Shown one piece after another: positions 17,009-26,132 of a stretch of 64,000 bases of DNA (position 1 is the stretch's first letter; each line of letters starts with the position of its first letter). Source of the stretch: an uncultured Anaerococcus sp. Lineage in GTDB: Bacteria; Bacillota; Clostridia; Tissierellales; Peptoniphilaceae. The notes under the pieces are model-generated. The model worked only from the letters and a program-made list of their open reading frames with translations. It ran no database searches and had not been told where the DNA came from. A program made the translations under genes and the position numbers. The stretch spans positions 1 to 64,000 of the forward strand of contig CALUCE010000007.1 of NCBI GenBank assembly GCA_943914475.1, read 5' to 3'.

Positions 17009-19516
17009 CTAATCTTCATTCATTCCTATTAAATCAAACTTATCTTTTGATATTTCCACACTATAGTCTGAGGAGGGTCTTTTATATTTTACGCATATAG
17101 TCTTGTTAGACATATCATAATACCATCCTTCTTCGCTGCTAATAAAATCTTCTTCAATTAGGTGTTGTTTTATTTTTTTGTTATCAACCTTAACCCAGTA
17201 TGCGCCTCTATCCTCACTAAGCACTTTCATCTCAACCTGCTTAATTGTTGGTTTATAATTTCCTTCAGTCATAAAATAAATTTCATTTACAAGACCACTT
17301 TTTACAGAAATTTGTGTTCTTTGATATATTCCTTTTTTATAATTTTCTGTATGACCATCATCATCATAGAAAATAAATTGATTATCTTTTTCTGCGCTTA
17401 TCAGTAGTGTAACTTTTTCCAGTTTATCTTCTGCTATTCTTTTGATATCGTCAGAATATACTAGAACCGCATCTTCTCTAATAAACATAGGAATCGAACT
17501 TAAATCAACTGGATAATATATAGTATCTCCACCTTTATACTTTCTTAGTTTATTATTTAAATCATACCAATTCGAACCTTTGGGAAGATATATCTTTCTC
17601 TCTTTTTGTCCTTTTTCTACCACATTAGCCACTAAAATGTTTCTTCCAAACATAAATGTGAAATTATTATCTGTATAGGTGTTCTCATCTTCTGGAAACT
17701 CATAGAATAAAGGTCTCATAACAGGAGAGCCATAAACATAAGCTTCATACATCAAAGAATACAAATATGGTAATAATTTATATCTTAATTTATAAGCATC
17801 CTTAACATCTTCAAGTATTTCCTTATACATAAATGGCTGAGTAACTGTATTATCACTATTAGCAGAGTTTATAGTAAACCTTGATTGAAATATACCTTGC
17901 TGAATCCATCTAAGAAGCATTTCCGAATCTGGAGCACTTCCAGCAAATCCTCCAATGTCACAACCCATATTTGCACAGCCAGATAAGCCCATACCCAAAA
18001 TAGTATTTATATTAAATTTTATAGTTCTCCAGTCTGTAAGATTGTCACCGCCCCACACTTGAGCATATCTTTGAATTCCTGCATAACCTGCTCTAGATAT
18101 AATATGTGGTCGTTCATTAGGGTATACATTTTTAATAGCCTGCATACCAGTATAAGCCATCATGTTGGCATGTACTGGCTTTAAATTTTCCATAGTACCA
18201 TAGTAACCCTCATTGTTACATATAGCTAATCTATCTTCTATACCATCAAGCTCACAGTTATCATTCCAGACAGATTTTGAACCTAAACTTAGAATATTAT
18301 CTTCTAGGAGTTTCCTCCATGCATCTCTTGCTTTAGGAGATGTAAAATCAATGAATCGTCCTTTTCCTCCCCACCACCTACCTATATAATCTTTTTCTCC
18401 ATATCTATCTTTTATAAAAGCATCATTTTCTTTATAATAATCCATATAAGGATGATTTTTTAATACACCTGGTTTCAGATTGCACATAACATTAATGCCC
18501 ATGCTATTCATTTTTTCTATGAAATCTTTAGGATTTGGAAATTTTTTCTTATTCCAGTTAAACGTATACCTCAAACCATCATCAGCTTGTGAATATCCTG
18601 AGGCTAACCAGAAGTTATCAATATATATATTGTCCTTTAAATGCTTATCAATAACCCTATAAATTTCTTCATCACAATCTTTTTCTAACTCCGCATAATA
18701 CATTGTAGATGCACAATATCCTAAAGATTGCTTAGTAGGTAAGATGCTTCTTCCTACTAAATATGTATATCTCTCAATTACTTCTTTTACACTAGGCCCA
18801 TTAATTAAAAAGTAGTTAATATCTCCCCCGTCAGCTGAAAAGTATGAATACCTATCCCAATATCCACTAATCTCTTTGCCCATATCAAACACACCATCAT
18901 AACTATTATCATAAAATATACCTAGAGAATATTTACTAAGACTATTTGATTTAATATAAAATGGAATATGCTTATACATTGGATCTCCAAACTCAGGATC
19001 TTGGCCTATCGCATCTTTAGTTGCCATTCTGAGCCTTTGGTTTTTCTTGTCAAGATAACCAGTTTTTTCTCCAAATCCATAAAAATGATCATTTTTGGCA
19101 TCAATTTTATTATAGTGAAAAATTCTGCCCATATGATCTATCTCGTAAGCTCTTTCTTTTAAGTCTTGATATACAATTAATCCTTCTTTATTCTTTAAAC
19201 TAATATATAAAGGGTCCTTATGCAGAACTAATTTTAAAGATTCCGTTTCCCATATAATCTTTTCTGTATCTTCTACATAATCTATTTTAAGAGATTTAAT
19301 ATTATTTCTCTCATTTTTAAATAAATGATCGTTTTTATCTTTCCAAGCTGTTGTAACAAGAGAGTAAGATTGTTCATCAAAATCTTCATCAGAAAATGAA
19401 ACTCTTATCCTGATAATATTATCAGTCATAAATATTATTAACATTTTAGCATTTTCTGCTGTTACTAAATACCCATTAGTTGTTTTTTCTATTTCTTCAA
19501 ACTTATTAATTATCAT
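17009..19516 (-). CDS. GH31 alpha-glycosidase A, cytoplasmic
   Basis: Glycoside hydrolase family 31 enzyme of 835 residues without a signal peptide, so it acts in the cytoplasm on an imported substrate. The order is an N-terminal beta domain with FYGFGEKTG near residue 146, the catalytic barrel, and C-terminal beta domains. The nucleophile Asp is residue 419 in VWNDNCE, where many GH31 enzymes have WxDMNE; the acid/base Asp is residue 491 in VWGGDNLTDW. RAGYAGIQRY and the GH31 segment MRPLFYEFPED are also present. It is preceded by GAGGA before ATG 19516 and lies downstream of a TRAP transporter and an attenuator-like hairpin. The glycosidic substrate is not readable from sequence; an alpha-linked acidic disaccharide is inferred from context. 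Confidence 0.85.
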   Translation of the reverse strand: MIINKFEEIEKTTNGYLVTAENAKMLIIFMTDNIIRIRVSFSDEDFDEQSYSLVTTAWKDKNDHLFKNERNNIKSLKIDYVEDTEKIIWETESLKLVLHKDPLYISLKNKEGLIVYQDLKERAYEIDHMGRIFHYNKIDAKNDHFYGFGEKTGYLDKKNQRLRMATKDAIGQDPEFGDPMYKHIPFYIKSNSLSKYSLGIFYDNSYDGVFDMGKEISGYWDRYSYFSADGGDINYFLINGPSVKEVIERYTYLVGRSILPTKQSLGYCASTMYYAELEKDCDEEIYRVIDKHLKDNIYIDNFWLASGYSQADDGLRYTFNWNKKKFPNPKDFIEKMNSMGINVMCNLKPGVLKNHPYMDYYKENDAFIKDRYGEKDYIGRWWGGKGRFIDFTSPKARDAWRKLLEDNILSLGSKSVWNDNCELDGIEDRLAICNNEGYYGTMENLKPVHANMMAYTGMQAIKNVYPNERPHIISRAGYAGIQRYAQVWGGDNLTDWRTIKFNINTILGMGLSGCANMGCDIGGFAGSAPDSEMLLRWIQQGIFQSRFTINSANSDNTVTQPFMYKEILEDVKDAYKLRYKLLPYLYSLMYEAYVYGSPVMRPLFYEFPEDENTYTDNNFTFMFGRNILVANVVEKGQKERKIYLPKGSNWYDLNNKLRKYKGGDTIYYPVDLSSIPMFIREDAVLVYSDDIKRIAEDKLEKVTLLISAEKDNQFIFYDDDGHTENYKKGIYQRTQISVKSGLVNEIYFMTEGNYKPTIKQVEMKVLSEDRGAYWVKVDNKKIKQHLIEEDFISSEEGWYYDMSNKTICVKYKRPSSDYSVEISKDKFDLIGMNED

Positions 19517-19547
19517 TTTGAATCCTCATGTTTTCGTTAATCAAAAA

Positions 19548-19606
19548 ACAGAATGAGCATAAATACATTTTAATCAAAAACGAATATATACTCACTCTGT
19601 ATTTAT
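19548..19606 (-). promoter_or_regulatory. Attenuator-like competing hairpins
   Basis: On the minus strand a 10-base arm ACAGAGTGAG (19591-19600) pairs with CTCATTCTGT (19548-19557) and is followed by six T, a terminator shape. A competing 9-base pair ATAAATACA (19598-19606) with TGTATTTAT (19559-19567) overlaps it and cannot form at the same time without a pseudoknot. This sits in the 100-base gap between dctM and the GH31 gene, so it could set the level of GH31 A. Confidence 0.5.
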
Positions 19607-19616
19607 TGTTACAATT

Positions 19617-20936
19617 TTAATTTAGCCAACCTACTCCGGGAGTTAATCCAAACACCGTAGGTAGAGCCAGTGAAATAGGTGGTATAAAGGTTATTACTAA
19701 CAAAGCTAATACCATCGATACAAATAGTGGAATAATATATTTTGTTACTCCTGCTATAGATACCTTACCAACTCTGCAGCCTACAAATAAACATGATCCA
19801 ACTGGAGGAGTTACTGAACCAATTCCTAAGTTCATGATTAGCATTATACCAAAATGAACATCACTCATACCTATACTTCTTACTATAGGGAGGAAAATCG
19901 GAGTAAATATTAATACAGCCGGTGTTAAATCCAAAAACATTCCCATTACTAATAAGAATAGATTCATTATAAGTAAAAGCACATACCTATTTGTTGAGAT
20001 ACTCATCAAGGCACTACTAATTGCTGCAGGTATACCTGAATAACTCATAATATATGACATTATTGTAGAAGCAGATATCAAGAAAAGAATTGTTGCTGAG
20101 GATATCATAGTATCCGCCAACATTTCATATAGATCTTTCAAAGTTATTTCTTTATATAAAAATGAAAGAAGCGCACAATATAACACACATACAACTCCAG
20201 CTTCTGTAGCTGTAAACCAACCAGATAAAATCCCTACCATGACAAGGATTACAGCAAATAAAGAAGGTACAGCATCAAGTACTATTTTTAGCTTAGAATC
20301 TGTTTCTTTTTCTAGCGAAACTTTATATCCTTTTTTTGATGCCATATATATTGCCACTGCCATAACACATAAACCTAAAATAGCTCCTGGCAAATATCCA
20401 GCCATAAATAAAGCTCCAACGGATACTCCACCTGCTGTGATAGAGTATAAAATTAACGGTCCACTTGGAGGAATTATTATGCCAGTAGGTGCCGAACATA
20501 TATTTACAGCAGCAGAATAGTTTTTATCATAACCTTCCTTCTCTTCTAGTGGAGCCATTATTGATCCCATTGCTGATGTTGCAGCTACAGAAGATCCAGA
20601 TATGGCTCCAAAAAACATATTTGCAAGAACGTTTGTAGCAGCTAAATATCCTGGTATCCATCCTACAAAAACTCTAGCCATTCTAACCAATCTTTTAGCA
20701 ATACCACCTTTATTCATGATATTTCCAGCCAGCATGAAAAATGGTAACGCAAGTAGGGAGAAGGAATCTATCCCTGAAAATGATCTTTGGGCTGCTGTTA
20801 ATGCGAAAGTGGATGCATCAAAGCTAAATAGTGCTGTTGCTATAGATGCAAGTCCAATACCAACTGATATGGGAACTCCAGCAAACATTAATATAAAGAA
20901 AACTCCAAATAAAATTGCGACAGCTTGACCTACCAT
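19617..20936 (-). CDS. dctM: Second TRAP large membrane subunit
   Basis: DctM-type permease of 439 residues with about twelve hydrophobic segments and the family motifs NKGGIAKRLVRMARV, SAPTGIIIPPS and IGSVTPPVG. It overlaps the dctQ stop by one base. It is clearly related to, but diverged from, the copy at 11745-13046. It is third in the second TRAP set and flanked by two GH31 genes. Confidence 0.92.
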   Translation of the reverse strand: MVGQAVAILFGVFFILMFAGVPISVGIGLASIATALFSFDASTFALTAAQRSFSGIDSFSLLALPFFMLAGNIMNKGGIAKRLVRMARVFVGWIPGYLAATNVLANMFFGAISGSSVAATSAMGSIMAPLEEKEGYDKNYSAAVNICSAPTGIIIPPSGPLILYSITAGGVSVGALFMAGYLPGAILGLCVMAVAIYMASKKGYKVSLEKETDSKLKIVLDAVPSLFAVILVMVGILSGWFTATEAGVVCVLYCALLSFLYKEITLKDLYEMLADTMISSATILFLISASTIMSYIMSYSGIPAAISSALMSISTNRYVLLLIMNLFLLVMGMFLDLTPAVLIFTPIFLPIVRSIGMSDVHFGIMLIMNLGIGSVTPPVGSCLFVGCRVGKVSIAGVTKYIIPLFVSMVLALLVITFIPPISLALPTVFGLTPGVGWLN

Positions 20937-21421
20937 TATTTATTTTCCTCGCTTTCTTTTATTATTCCTAGTTTGCTTAAATATACTAATATTCTTGCTA
21001 TAATTATGAATACTCCTGATATAGGTAAAATTGAATATAGCATTTTGTAAGGAATATGGAGTACTGCTGATGAATTAGAACTATTCAATGTAAGTTTCAA
21101 TCCTCCATAAACAAAAACATATCCCACAAATAGTAACACCATTACTTCTATAAATACAAAGAGTACTTTTGCTGGAACGCCTTTGACTTTGTTTGTTATA
21201 AGGTCCAACGCTAGGTGCTCATTCTTATAAAAGCAATAGGCAGATCCTATCATCCCTGCCCATATAAGAAGGAATCTTAATATTTCATCTGTTGCAGTTG
21301 ATGGGTTTCCTATTATTAATCTTGAGAATATCTGCCAAGTTCCTCCTATGACTAACCCTAGCATAGACATAGCCATCAAGAACCTCATCACCTTGTCAAT
21401 TTTCTTTTCAATATTATTCAT
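20936..21421 (-). CDS. dctQ: Second TRAP small membrane subunit
   Basis: DctQ-type protein of 161 residues with four hydrophobic segments and the motif TATDEILRFLLIWAGMIGSA. It begins 9 bases after the dctP stop and overlaps dctM by one base. It lacks the long acidic C-terminal tail of the first copy. Confidence 0.9.
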   Translation of the reverse strand: MNNIEKKIDKVMRFLMAMSMLGLVIGGTWQIFSRLIIGNPSTATDEILRFLLIWAGMIGSAYCFYKNEHLALDLITNKVKGVPAKVLFVFIEVMVLLFVGYVFVYGGLKLTLNSSNSSAVLHIPYKMLYSILPISGVFIIIARILVYLSKLGIIKESEENK

Positions 21422-21430
21422 TTTAAATCC

Positions 21431-22465
21431 TTATTTTGTTTCTTGCACTTTCTCTACTAATTCATAAACTTCTGGTGATTCTTTTTTAAGTTTATCATAC
21501 ATAGGTTGTACAGCCTTTTGGAAAGCTTCCTTATCAACGTCTTTTATAAATTCAACATTGTATTTTTCTTTTACATCAGATTCAACTTGTTTTTCAAATT
21601 CATCCCATGAAGTTTTATATTTTTCCTTCATATTTTCGGCAGCTTCTTCTACAACAGATTTTTGTTCATCATTTAGTTTATCCCAAACACTTGAAGATAT
21701 AACTACAACATCTGGAATCCTTGTATGTTCGTCAAAAGAGTAATATTTAGATACTTCTCCGTGATCTCTTAATGCTGTTATATTGTTCTCTGCTCCATCT
21801 ATTACTCCAGATTGTAAGGCAGTATAAATATCAGAATATCCCATTACTGTTGAAGAACCACCAAGATCATTCATCATGTCTATCGCCATTTGAGAATCCA
21901 TTGTTCTAATTTTTAAACCTTTTAAATCTTCAGGTTTTCTAATAGCTTTGTCTGCTGTGTAAAAAGATCTGGCTCCTGAGTCTAACCATGTTAAACCTTG
22001 GAATCCCATTGATTTTGTAGATTCAAATATATCTTTTGTTATATCAGAATCCATTACTTTATAATAGTGCTCCTTATCTCTAAAAATATATGGTACTGAA
22101 AAAACATTGTATTGATCTGAGAAGTTACCAAGAGTAGCTGCTGAAACTTTTGCCATATCCAATGCGTTATTTTGAATCTGTGTTATCATGTCTGTTTCAC
22201 TACCCAAGGTACCATTTGGAAATATGTTTATCTTTACAGAACCATCTGTATTTTTTTCTACTTCGTCTTTAAATTCTGTTAGAGCTATATGAACTGCATG
22301 ATCTTCAGCTAAGTTATGACCTAATTTTAATTCTACTGTTTCTCCACTAGCTTGTGTTGTTGACCCTTCATCTGCTGGTGCTTTTGAATCGTCTTTTTTT
22401 CCACATCCAACTGCTAACATACCAAACGCTAAAAATAATGCTCCTAATTTTCCGATTTTTTTCAT
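21431..22465 (-). CDS. dctP: Second TRAP solute-binding lipoprotein
   Basis: DctP-type binding protein of 344 residues. The signal peptide ends in the lipobox AVGC (cysteine at residue 21). Carboxylate-binding family stretches WLDSGARSFYT and DLKGLKIRTM and the C-terminal-half motif YTALQSGVIDGAENN match the first copy. Encoded directly after GH31 B, it is the specificity component for the acidic glycoside that the two GH31 enzymes presumably cleave. Confidence 0.92.
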   Translation of the reverse strand: MKKIGKLGALFLAFGMLAVGCGKKDDSKAPADEGSTTQASGETVELKLGHNLAEDHAVHIALTEFKDEVEKNTDGSVKINIFPNGTLGSETDMITQIQNNALDMAKVSAATLGNFSDQYNVFSVPYIFRDKEHYYKVMDSDITKDIFESTKSMGFQGLTWLDSGARSFYTADKAIRKPEDLKGLKIRTMDSQMAIDMMNDLGGSSTVMGYSDIYTALQSGVIDGAENNITALRDHGEVSKYYSFDEHTRIPDVVVISSSVWDKLNDEQKSVVEEAAENMKEKYKTSWDEFEKQVESDVKEKYNVEFIKDVDKEAFQKAVQPMYDKLKKESPEVYELVEKVQETK

Positions 22466-22565
22466 AATATTCTCCTATACTTAATTAATTATTTTCTATA
22501 GTGCATTCCTACATTTTTTACATATGAATTCTAACTTATTTCTTTTAATATCACCTCATTCCTTA

Positions 22566-25067
22566 TTACATCCCTACTAAATCAAACTCTTCAAACGAAA
22601 CCATAATTTCATAATCATCTACTATATTTTTATATTTAATCATTACACTTTTTGTTGAATGATTGTAATACCATCCTTCATCTGCCATCAAATAGTCCTT
22701 ATGATTAATAAAATGTTTGATTTCTCTTTGATCTTTTTCAACGTAATAAGGTGATTTTTCCTTATTAATTAAGTCAATTTCAATTTTTTCTACTTTAGAC
22801 TCATAATTTCCTGTTTTATTAAACTTTATATAGGTTTTCTCTCCTGGTTCTAAGGTTATTGTCTCCTCTAAAAATTTTCCTTTTTTATAATCGAGACTTA
22901 TCCCATCATCTTCATAATATACAAAGTGTCCTTTTTTTCCATTGGCAATAAGAATATTCAAATCTGTCACATGCTCACTTTTCAAATTATAAAGTTGTTT
23001 CGCTGAATTAAGTACAATCCCTCCCTCTTTAATAAACATAGGAATTGAATCTAGACCAACATCTATATTATAAGTATCACCACCTTCATATTCTTTTCTT
23101 GTATCAACTTGATAAAACTTATATCCTTTAGGGAAATATATCTTTTTGCTTTTTTGACCTTCTTCTAATATGTTTGATACTAATAGGTTATCGCCAACCA
23201 TAAAATCAAATCCTTCATTATAAAGATTTTCATCATCTTGGAAAACAGCAAACAAAGGTTGCAAAATAGGTAAGCCAGATTGACTAGACCTATACATCAA
23301 TGAGTAATAATATGGGAATAATCTATATCTTAACTTTATAGCATCTCTCACCAAGTTCTTAGTATTTTCATACATCCATGGTTCAGTTACTGTATTATCC
23401 GTATTGGTGGAGTGAATAGAAAACCTAGGGAAGAATATTCCATTTTGTACCCATCTTACGAATAATTCTTCATTTGGGGCTGGTCCATAAAATCCTCCAA
23501 CATCTGCTCCATAGTTTGAAACACCTGAAAGAGCCATGCCTAATATTGTAGATATGTTATATTTTAAACTTTCCCATGATGTGTAATTATCTCCTGACCA
23601 AGTTTGAGCGTATCTTTGTATCCCAGCATGACCTGACCTACATACTATAAAAGGTCTTCTATCCTTATAAGCCTCCAATAAGGCATCATTTGTAATCTTG
23701 CACATTATATTACTCATTACAACTCTATTTCTAGCAATCGGAGCACCTATGCTTTCAAAGTTCGATTCCACATCATCATCTATTACACTATCGTACTCGC
23801 AATTGTCGTTCCATATTGAGTCTACTCCATAATTAAACAAGGCTTCATTAAGCATACCCTTCCAAGATTCTCTTACTTCTTCTTTAGTAAAATCTATAAA
23901 AGAGCCGTCTCCTCCCCACCATGTGCCTATAGCAGGTTTGTTTGTCTTTTTATCTATTAAGAACATATTCTTATCTTCAAATTCTTGGTATTTTGGATGG
24001 ACAGTAAGTATTCCAGGCTTTACATTTGTGGAGACCCTAATATTTTTCTCATTCATCTTTTCGATAAAATCTTTCGGATCACTAAATCGTTCTTTGTTCC
24101 AGGTAAATACACATCTCTTTTCCCCAACATCAAGTTTTTGCGAACAATATCCACTAGATAATTGGAATCCATCTATAGGGATATCTTCACTTATTGCTGT
24201 ATCGACAAAATTCAAAATTTCTTCATCGCAATTTTTAGGAAGTTCTGAATAGTACATAGATGAGGCTAAGTATCCTAGCGCTTGCTTAGGTAGTAACTGA
24301 GACTTTCCAGTTAAATCTGTATATGTCTTTATTACATCTTGAACTTTAGGTCCATACATTAAGAAAACATCAAGATCTCCACCATCACTTATATAAGTAG
24401 CATGCCTATGCCAATAGTTGCTTCTTTCTCTTCCCATATCAAAAATTTGTTTATAAGTATTATGATAAAAAAATCCGCTAGCAATTTTCGATTTGTTATT
24501 TAATCTAAGAAAGAATGGTATATGTTTATATAAAGTGTCTGTATTAACAGGATCATATCCCATTGCATCCATAGGATTTAAAACTATATGAGAAGATTTT
24601 TTATTTAATTCTCCCCCTCTTTCACCAAAACCATAAAAATTGTCATCTTCATTTATCTCAAACTTATTTTTAACTCTATTATTACTATCAAGAATGAATC
24701 CAATATCTTTAATACTCTTATACAGCTGATTTCCTTCTGTATCTAATACTTCAATTACAAAAGGATCCTCAAATATCCTAACAATTAATTTCCCATTAGA
24801 TAGCTCGTGACTATAATCGAACTTTTTATATTCGTATGGAAGATAGTCTTTTTTTACCCTTTCATCTTTAAATAGGCTATCCATCCTATCCTCCCAGTAA
24901 ACAGTGTTTAATGAATAAGAATTTTCTTTCCAATCATCATTAAAGCTCACTCTAAGCCTAAGCATATTTTCTTCTAGAAAATATATTCTCATTTCATTTT
25001 CTTCAGAAAAGACTGAAAAATATTCCTTATGGTTGATAATCTTATCAACCTTTCTCATTAATTTCAT
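22566..25067 (-). CDS. GH31 alpha-glycosidase B, cytoplasmic
   Basis: GH31 enzyme of 833 residues, the first gene of the second glycoside operon. It has no signal peptide. The nucleophile Asp is residue 421 in SIWNDNCEYDS and the acid/base Asp is residue 493 in TWSGDNYTSW; FYGFGERGG and CRSGHAGIQRYAQ support the family. It shares the rare WNDNCE form with GH31 A, so the two are paralogues that probably act on related linkages. GGAGG lies 4 bases before ATG 25067. Its about 190-base leader carries two operators of the island's repressor. Confidence 0.86.
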   Translation of the reverse strand: MKLMRKVDKIINHKEYFSVFSEENEMRIYFLEENMLRLRVSFNDDWKENSYSLNTVYWEDRMDSLFKDERVKKDYLPYEYKKFDYSHELSNGKLIVRIFEDPFVIEVLDTEGNQLYKSIKDIGFILDSNNRVKNKFEINEDDNFYGFGERGGELNKKSSHIVLNPMDAMGYDPVNTDTLYKHIPFFLRLNNKSKIASGFFYHNTYKQIFDMGRERSNYWHRHATYISDGGDLDVFLMYGPKVQDVIKTYTDLTGKSQLLPKQALGYLASSMYYSELPKNCDEEILNFVDTAISEDIPIDGFQLSSGYCSQKLDVGEKRCVFTWNKERFSDPKDFIEKMNEKNIRVSTNVKPGILTVHPKYQEFEDKNMFLIDKKTNKPAIGTWWGGDGSFIDFTKEEVRESWKGMLNEALFNYGVDSIWNDNCEYDSVIDDDVESNFESIGAPIARNRVVMSNIMCKITNDALLEAYKDRRPFIVCRSGHAGIQRYAQTWSGDNYTSWESLKYNISTILGMALSGVSNYGADVGGFYGPAPNEELFVRWVQNGIFFPRFSIHSTNTDNTVTEPWMYENTKNLVRDAIKLRYRLFPYYYSLMYRSSQSGLPILQPLFAVFQDDENLYNEGFDFMVGDNLLVSNILEEGQKSKKIYFPKGYKFYQVDTRKEYEGGDTYNIDVGLDSIPMFIKEGGIVLNSAKQLYNLKSEHVTDLNILIANGKKGHFVYYEDDGISLDYKKGKFLEETITLEPGEKTYIKFNKTGNYESKVEKIEIDLINKEKSPYYVEKDQREIKHFINHKDYLMADEGWYYNHSTKSVMIKYKNIVDDYEIMVSFEEFDLVGM

Positions 25068-25147
25068 TGAACCTCCTCTTGGTGGAACATAAAATTCTAA
25101 ATTTTACATAAATTTAATATTCTATTCATGCCTAGCTAATATTTATA

Positions 25148-25161
25148 TGTAACCGTTTACA
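25148..25161. promoter_or_regulatory. Operator in GH31 B leader, proximal
   Basis: TGTAACCGTTTACA, 81 bases upstream of the GH31 B start and well downstream of the promoter. Confidence 0.78.
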
Positions 25162-25209
25162 TATAATATATAAATGATAAACATAAATTAAAATGTTCCA
25201 AGATCAACG

Positions 25210-25223
25210 TGTAAGCGGTTACA
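25210..25223. promoter_or_regulatory. Operator in GH31 B leader, distal
   Basis: TGTAAGCGGTTACA, 62 bases from the proximal site and about 42 bases downstream of the -10 box. Confidence 0.8.
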
Positions 25224-25264
25224 AAAATATAACCATGAAAAATCTTTTCAACATCTTTAGAACA

Positions 25265-25293
25265 ATTATATCCGAATATAAATTCACTGTCAA
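25265..25293 (-). promoter_or_regulatory. Promoter of the GH31 B-dctPQM-GH31 A operon
   Basis: On the minus strand a full-consensus TTGACA (25288-25293) and TATAAT (25265-25270) are 17 bases apart. The 375-base gap 25068-25442 holds this promoter, the two operators and the gpmA terminator, and I see no gene in it. Confidence 0.88.
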
Positions 25294-25409
25294 TAATTTG
25301 ATAATCTTTTCTTATATATTACCAAAGAAGATTTTTATAGTTTTGCAACTCATTCATCTTTATATCTATTTTCAAAATCCACAAAATATATAAGATTAAT
25401 AGTATATAA

Positions 25410-25433
25410 AAGCCGCCATAAGTATGGTGGCTT
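25410..25433 (-). terminator. Terminator after gpmA
   Basis: An 11-bp hairpin (arms 25410-25420 and 25423-25433, one mismatch or wobble) lies 10 bases downstream of the gpmA stop and is followed on the minus strand by TTTT. Confidence 0.75.
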
Positions 25434-25442
25434 AATATATCA

Positions 25443-26132
25443 TTATAAATAGTATTTATCAATAACCTTCAAGTCTTCGTCTAGTTCGTAAACTAGTGGT
25501 TTACCTGTTGGGATTTCTAGACCCATGATGTCTTCGTCTGAAATCTTGTCTAGGTGTTTGCAGAGGGCTCTGATTGAGTTACCGTGGGCTGCTATTAGGA
25601 CGTCTTTTCCGTCTAGTAATTCTGGTGCTATGTGGTCGAAGTAGTATGGTAGAGCTCTTTCTAGGGTTATCTTTAGGTTTTCTGATACTGGAATTAGCTC
25701 TTTTGGCATACCTTTGAATCTTCTATCTGCAAATTGTTCTTCTTGTTTTTCTTCTGTTAGATCTGGTGGAAGTGTATCGTAGGATCTTCTCCAGATGTGT
25801 ACTTGTTCTTCTCCGTATTTATCTCTGGTTTCATCTTTGTTTAGTCCTTGAAGTCCACCGTAGTGTCTTTCGTTTAGTCTCCAAGATTTAAATACTGGAA
25901 CATACATTTGGTCTGAATATTCTAGGGCGTAGTTACAGGTTTTGATAGCTCTTTTTAGGATTGATGTGTGAGCTACGTCGAATTTGATTCCTGCTTCTTT
26001 AATTTTCTTGCCTGCTTCTATGGCTTCTTCTACACCTTTTTCGCTTAAATCAACATCCACCCAGCCAGTAAATTTATTTGCTAGGTTCCATTCACTTTGT
26101 CCATGTCTTAAAAGTACTAATTTAACAGACAT
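25443..26132 (-). CDS. gpmA: 2,3-BPG-dependent phosphoglycerate mutase
   Basis: Glycolytic enzyme of 229 residues that interconverts 3- and 2-phosphoglycerate. The phosphohistidine motif LRHGQSEWN lies at residues 7-15, and the family stretches WRLNERHYGGLQGLNK and AAHGNSIRAL (second active-site histidine) are present. It overlaps the mreB-like gene upstream by one base, an unusual pairing of a glycolytic gene with a cytoskeletal gene, and is the last gene of the carD transcript. Confidence 0.96.
   Translation of the reverse strand: MSVKLVLLRHGQSEWNLANKFTGWVDVDLSEKGVEEAIEAGKKIKEAGIKFDVAHTSILKRAIKTCNYALEYSDQMYVPVFKSWRLNERHYGGLQGLNKDETRDKYGEEQVHIWRRSYDTLPPDLTEEKQEEQFADRRFKGMPKELIPVSENLKITLERALPYYFDHIAPELLDGKDVLIAAHGNSIRALCKHLDKISDEDIMGLEIPTGKPLVYELDEDLKVIDKYYL

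Noticed and set aside
25193..25393. A 66-residue plus-strand open frame
   Set aside because: It runs across the GH31 B promoter and an operator and has no ribosome site.
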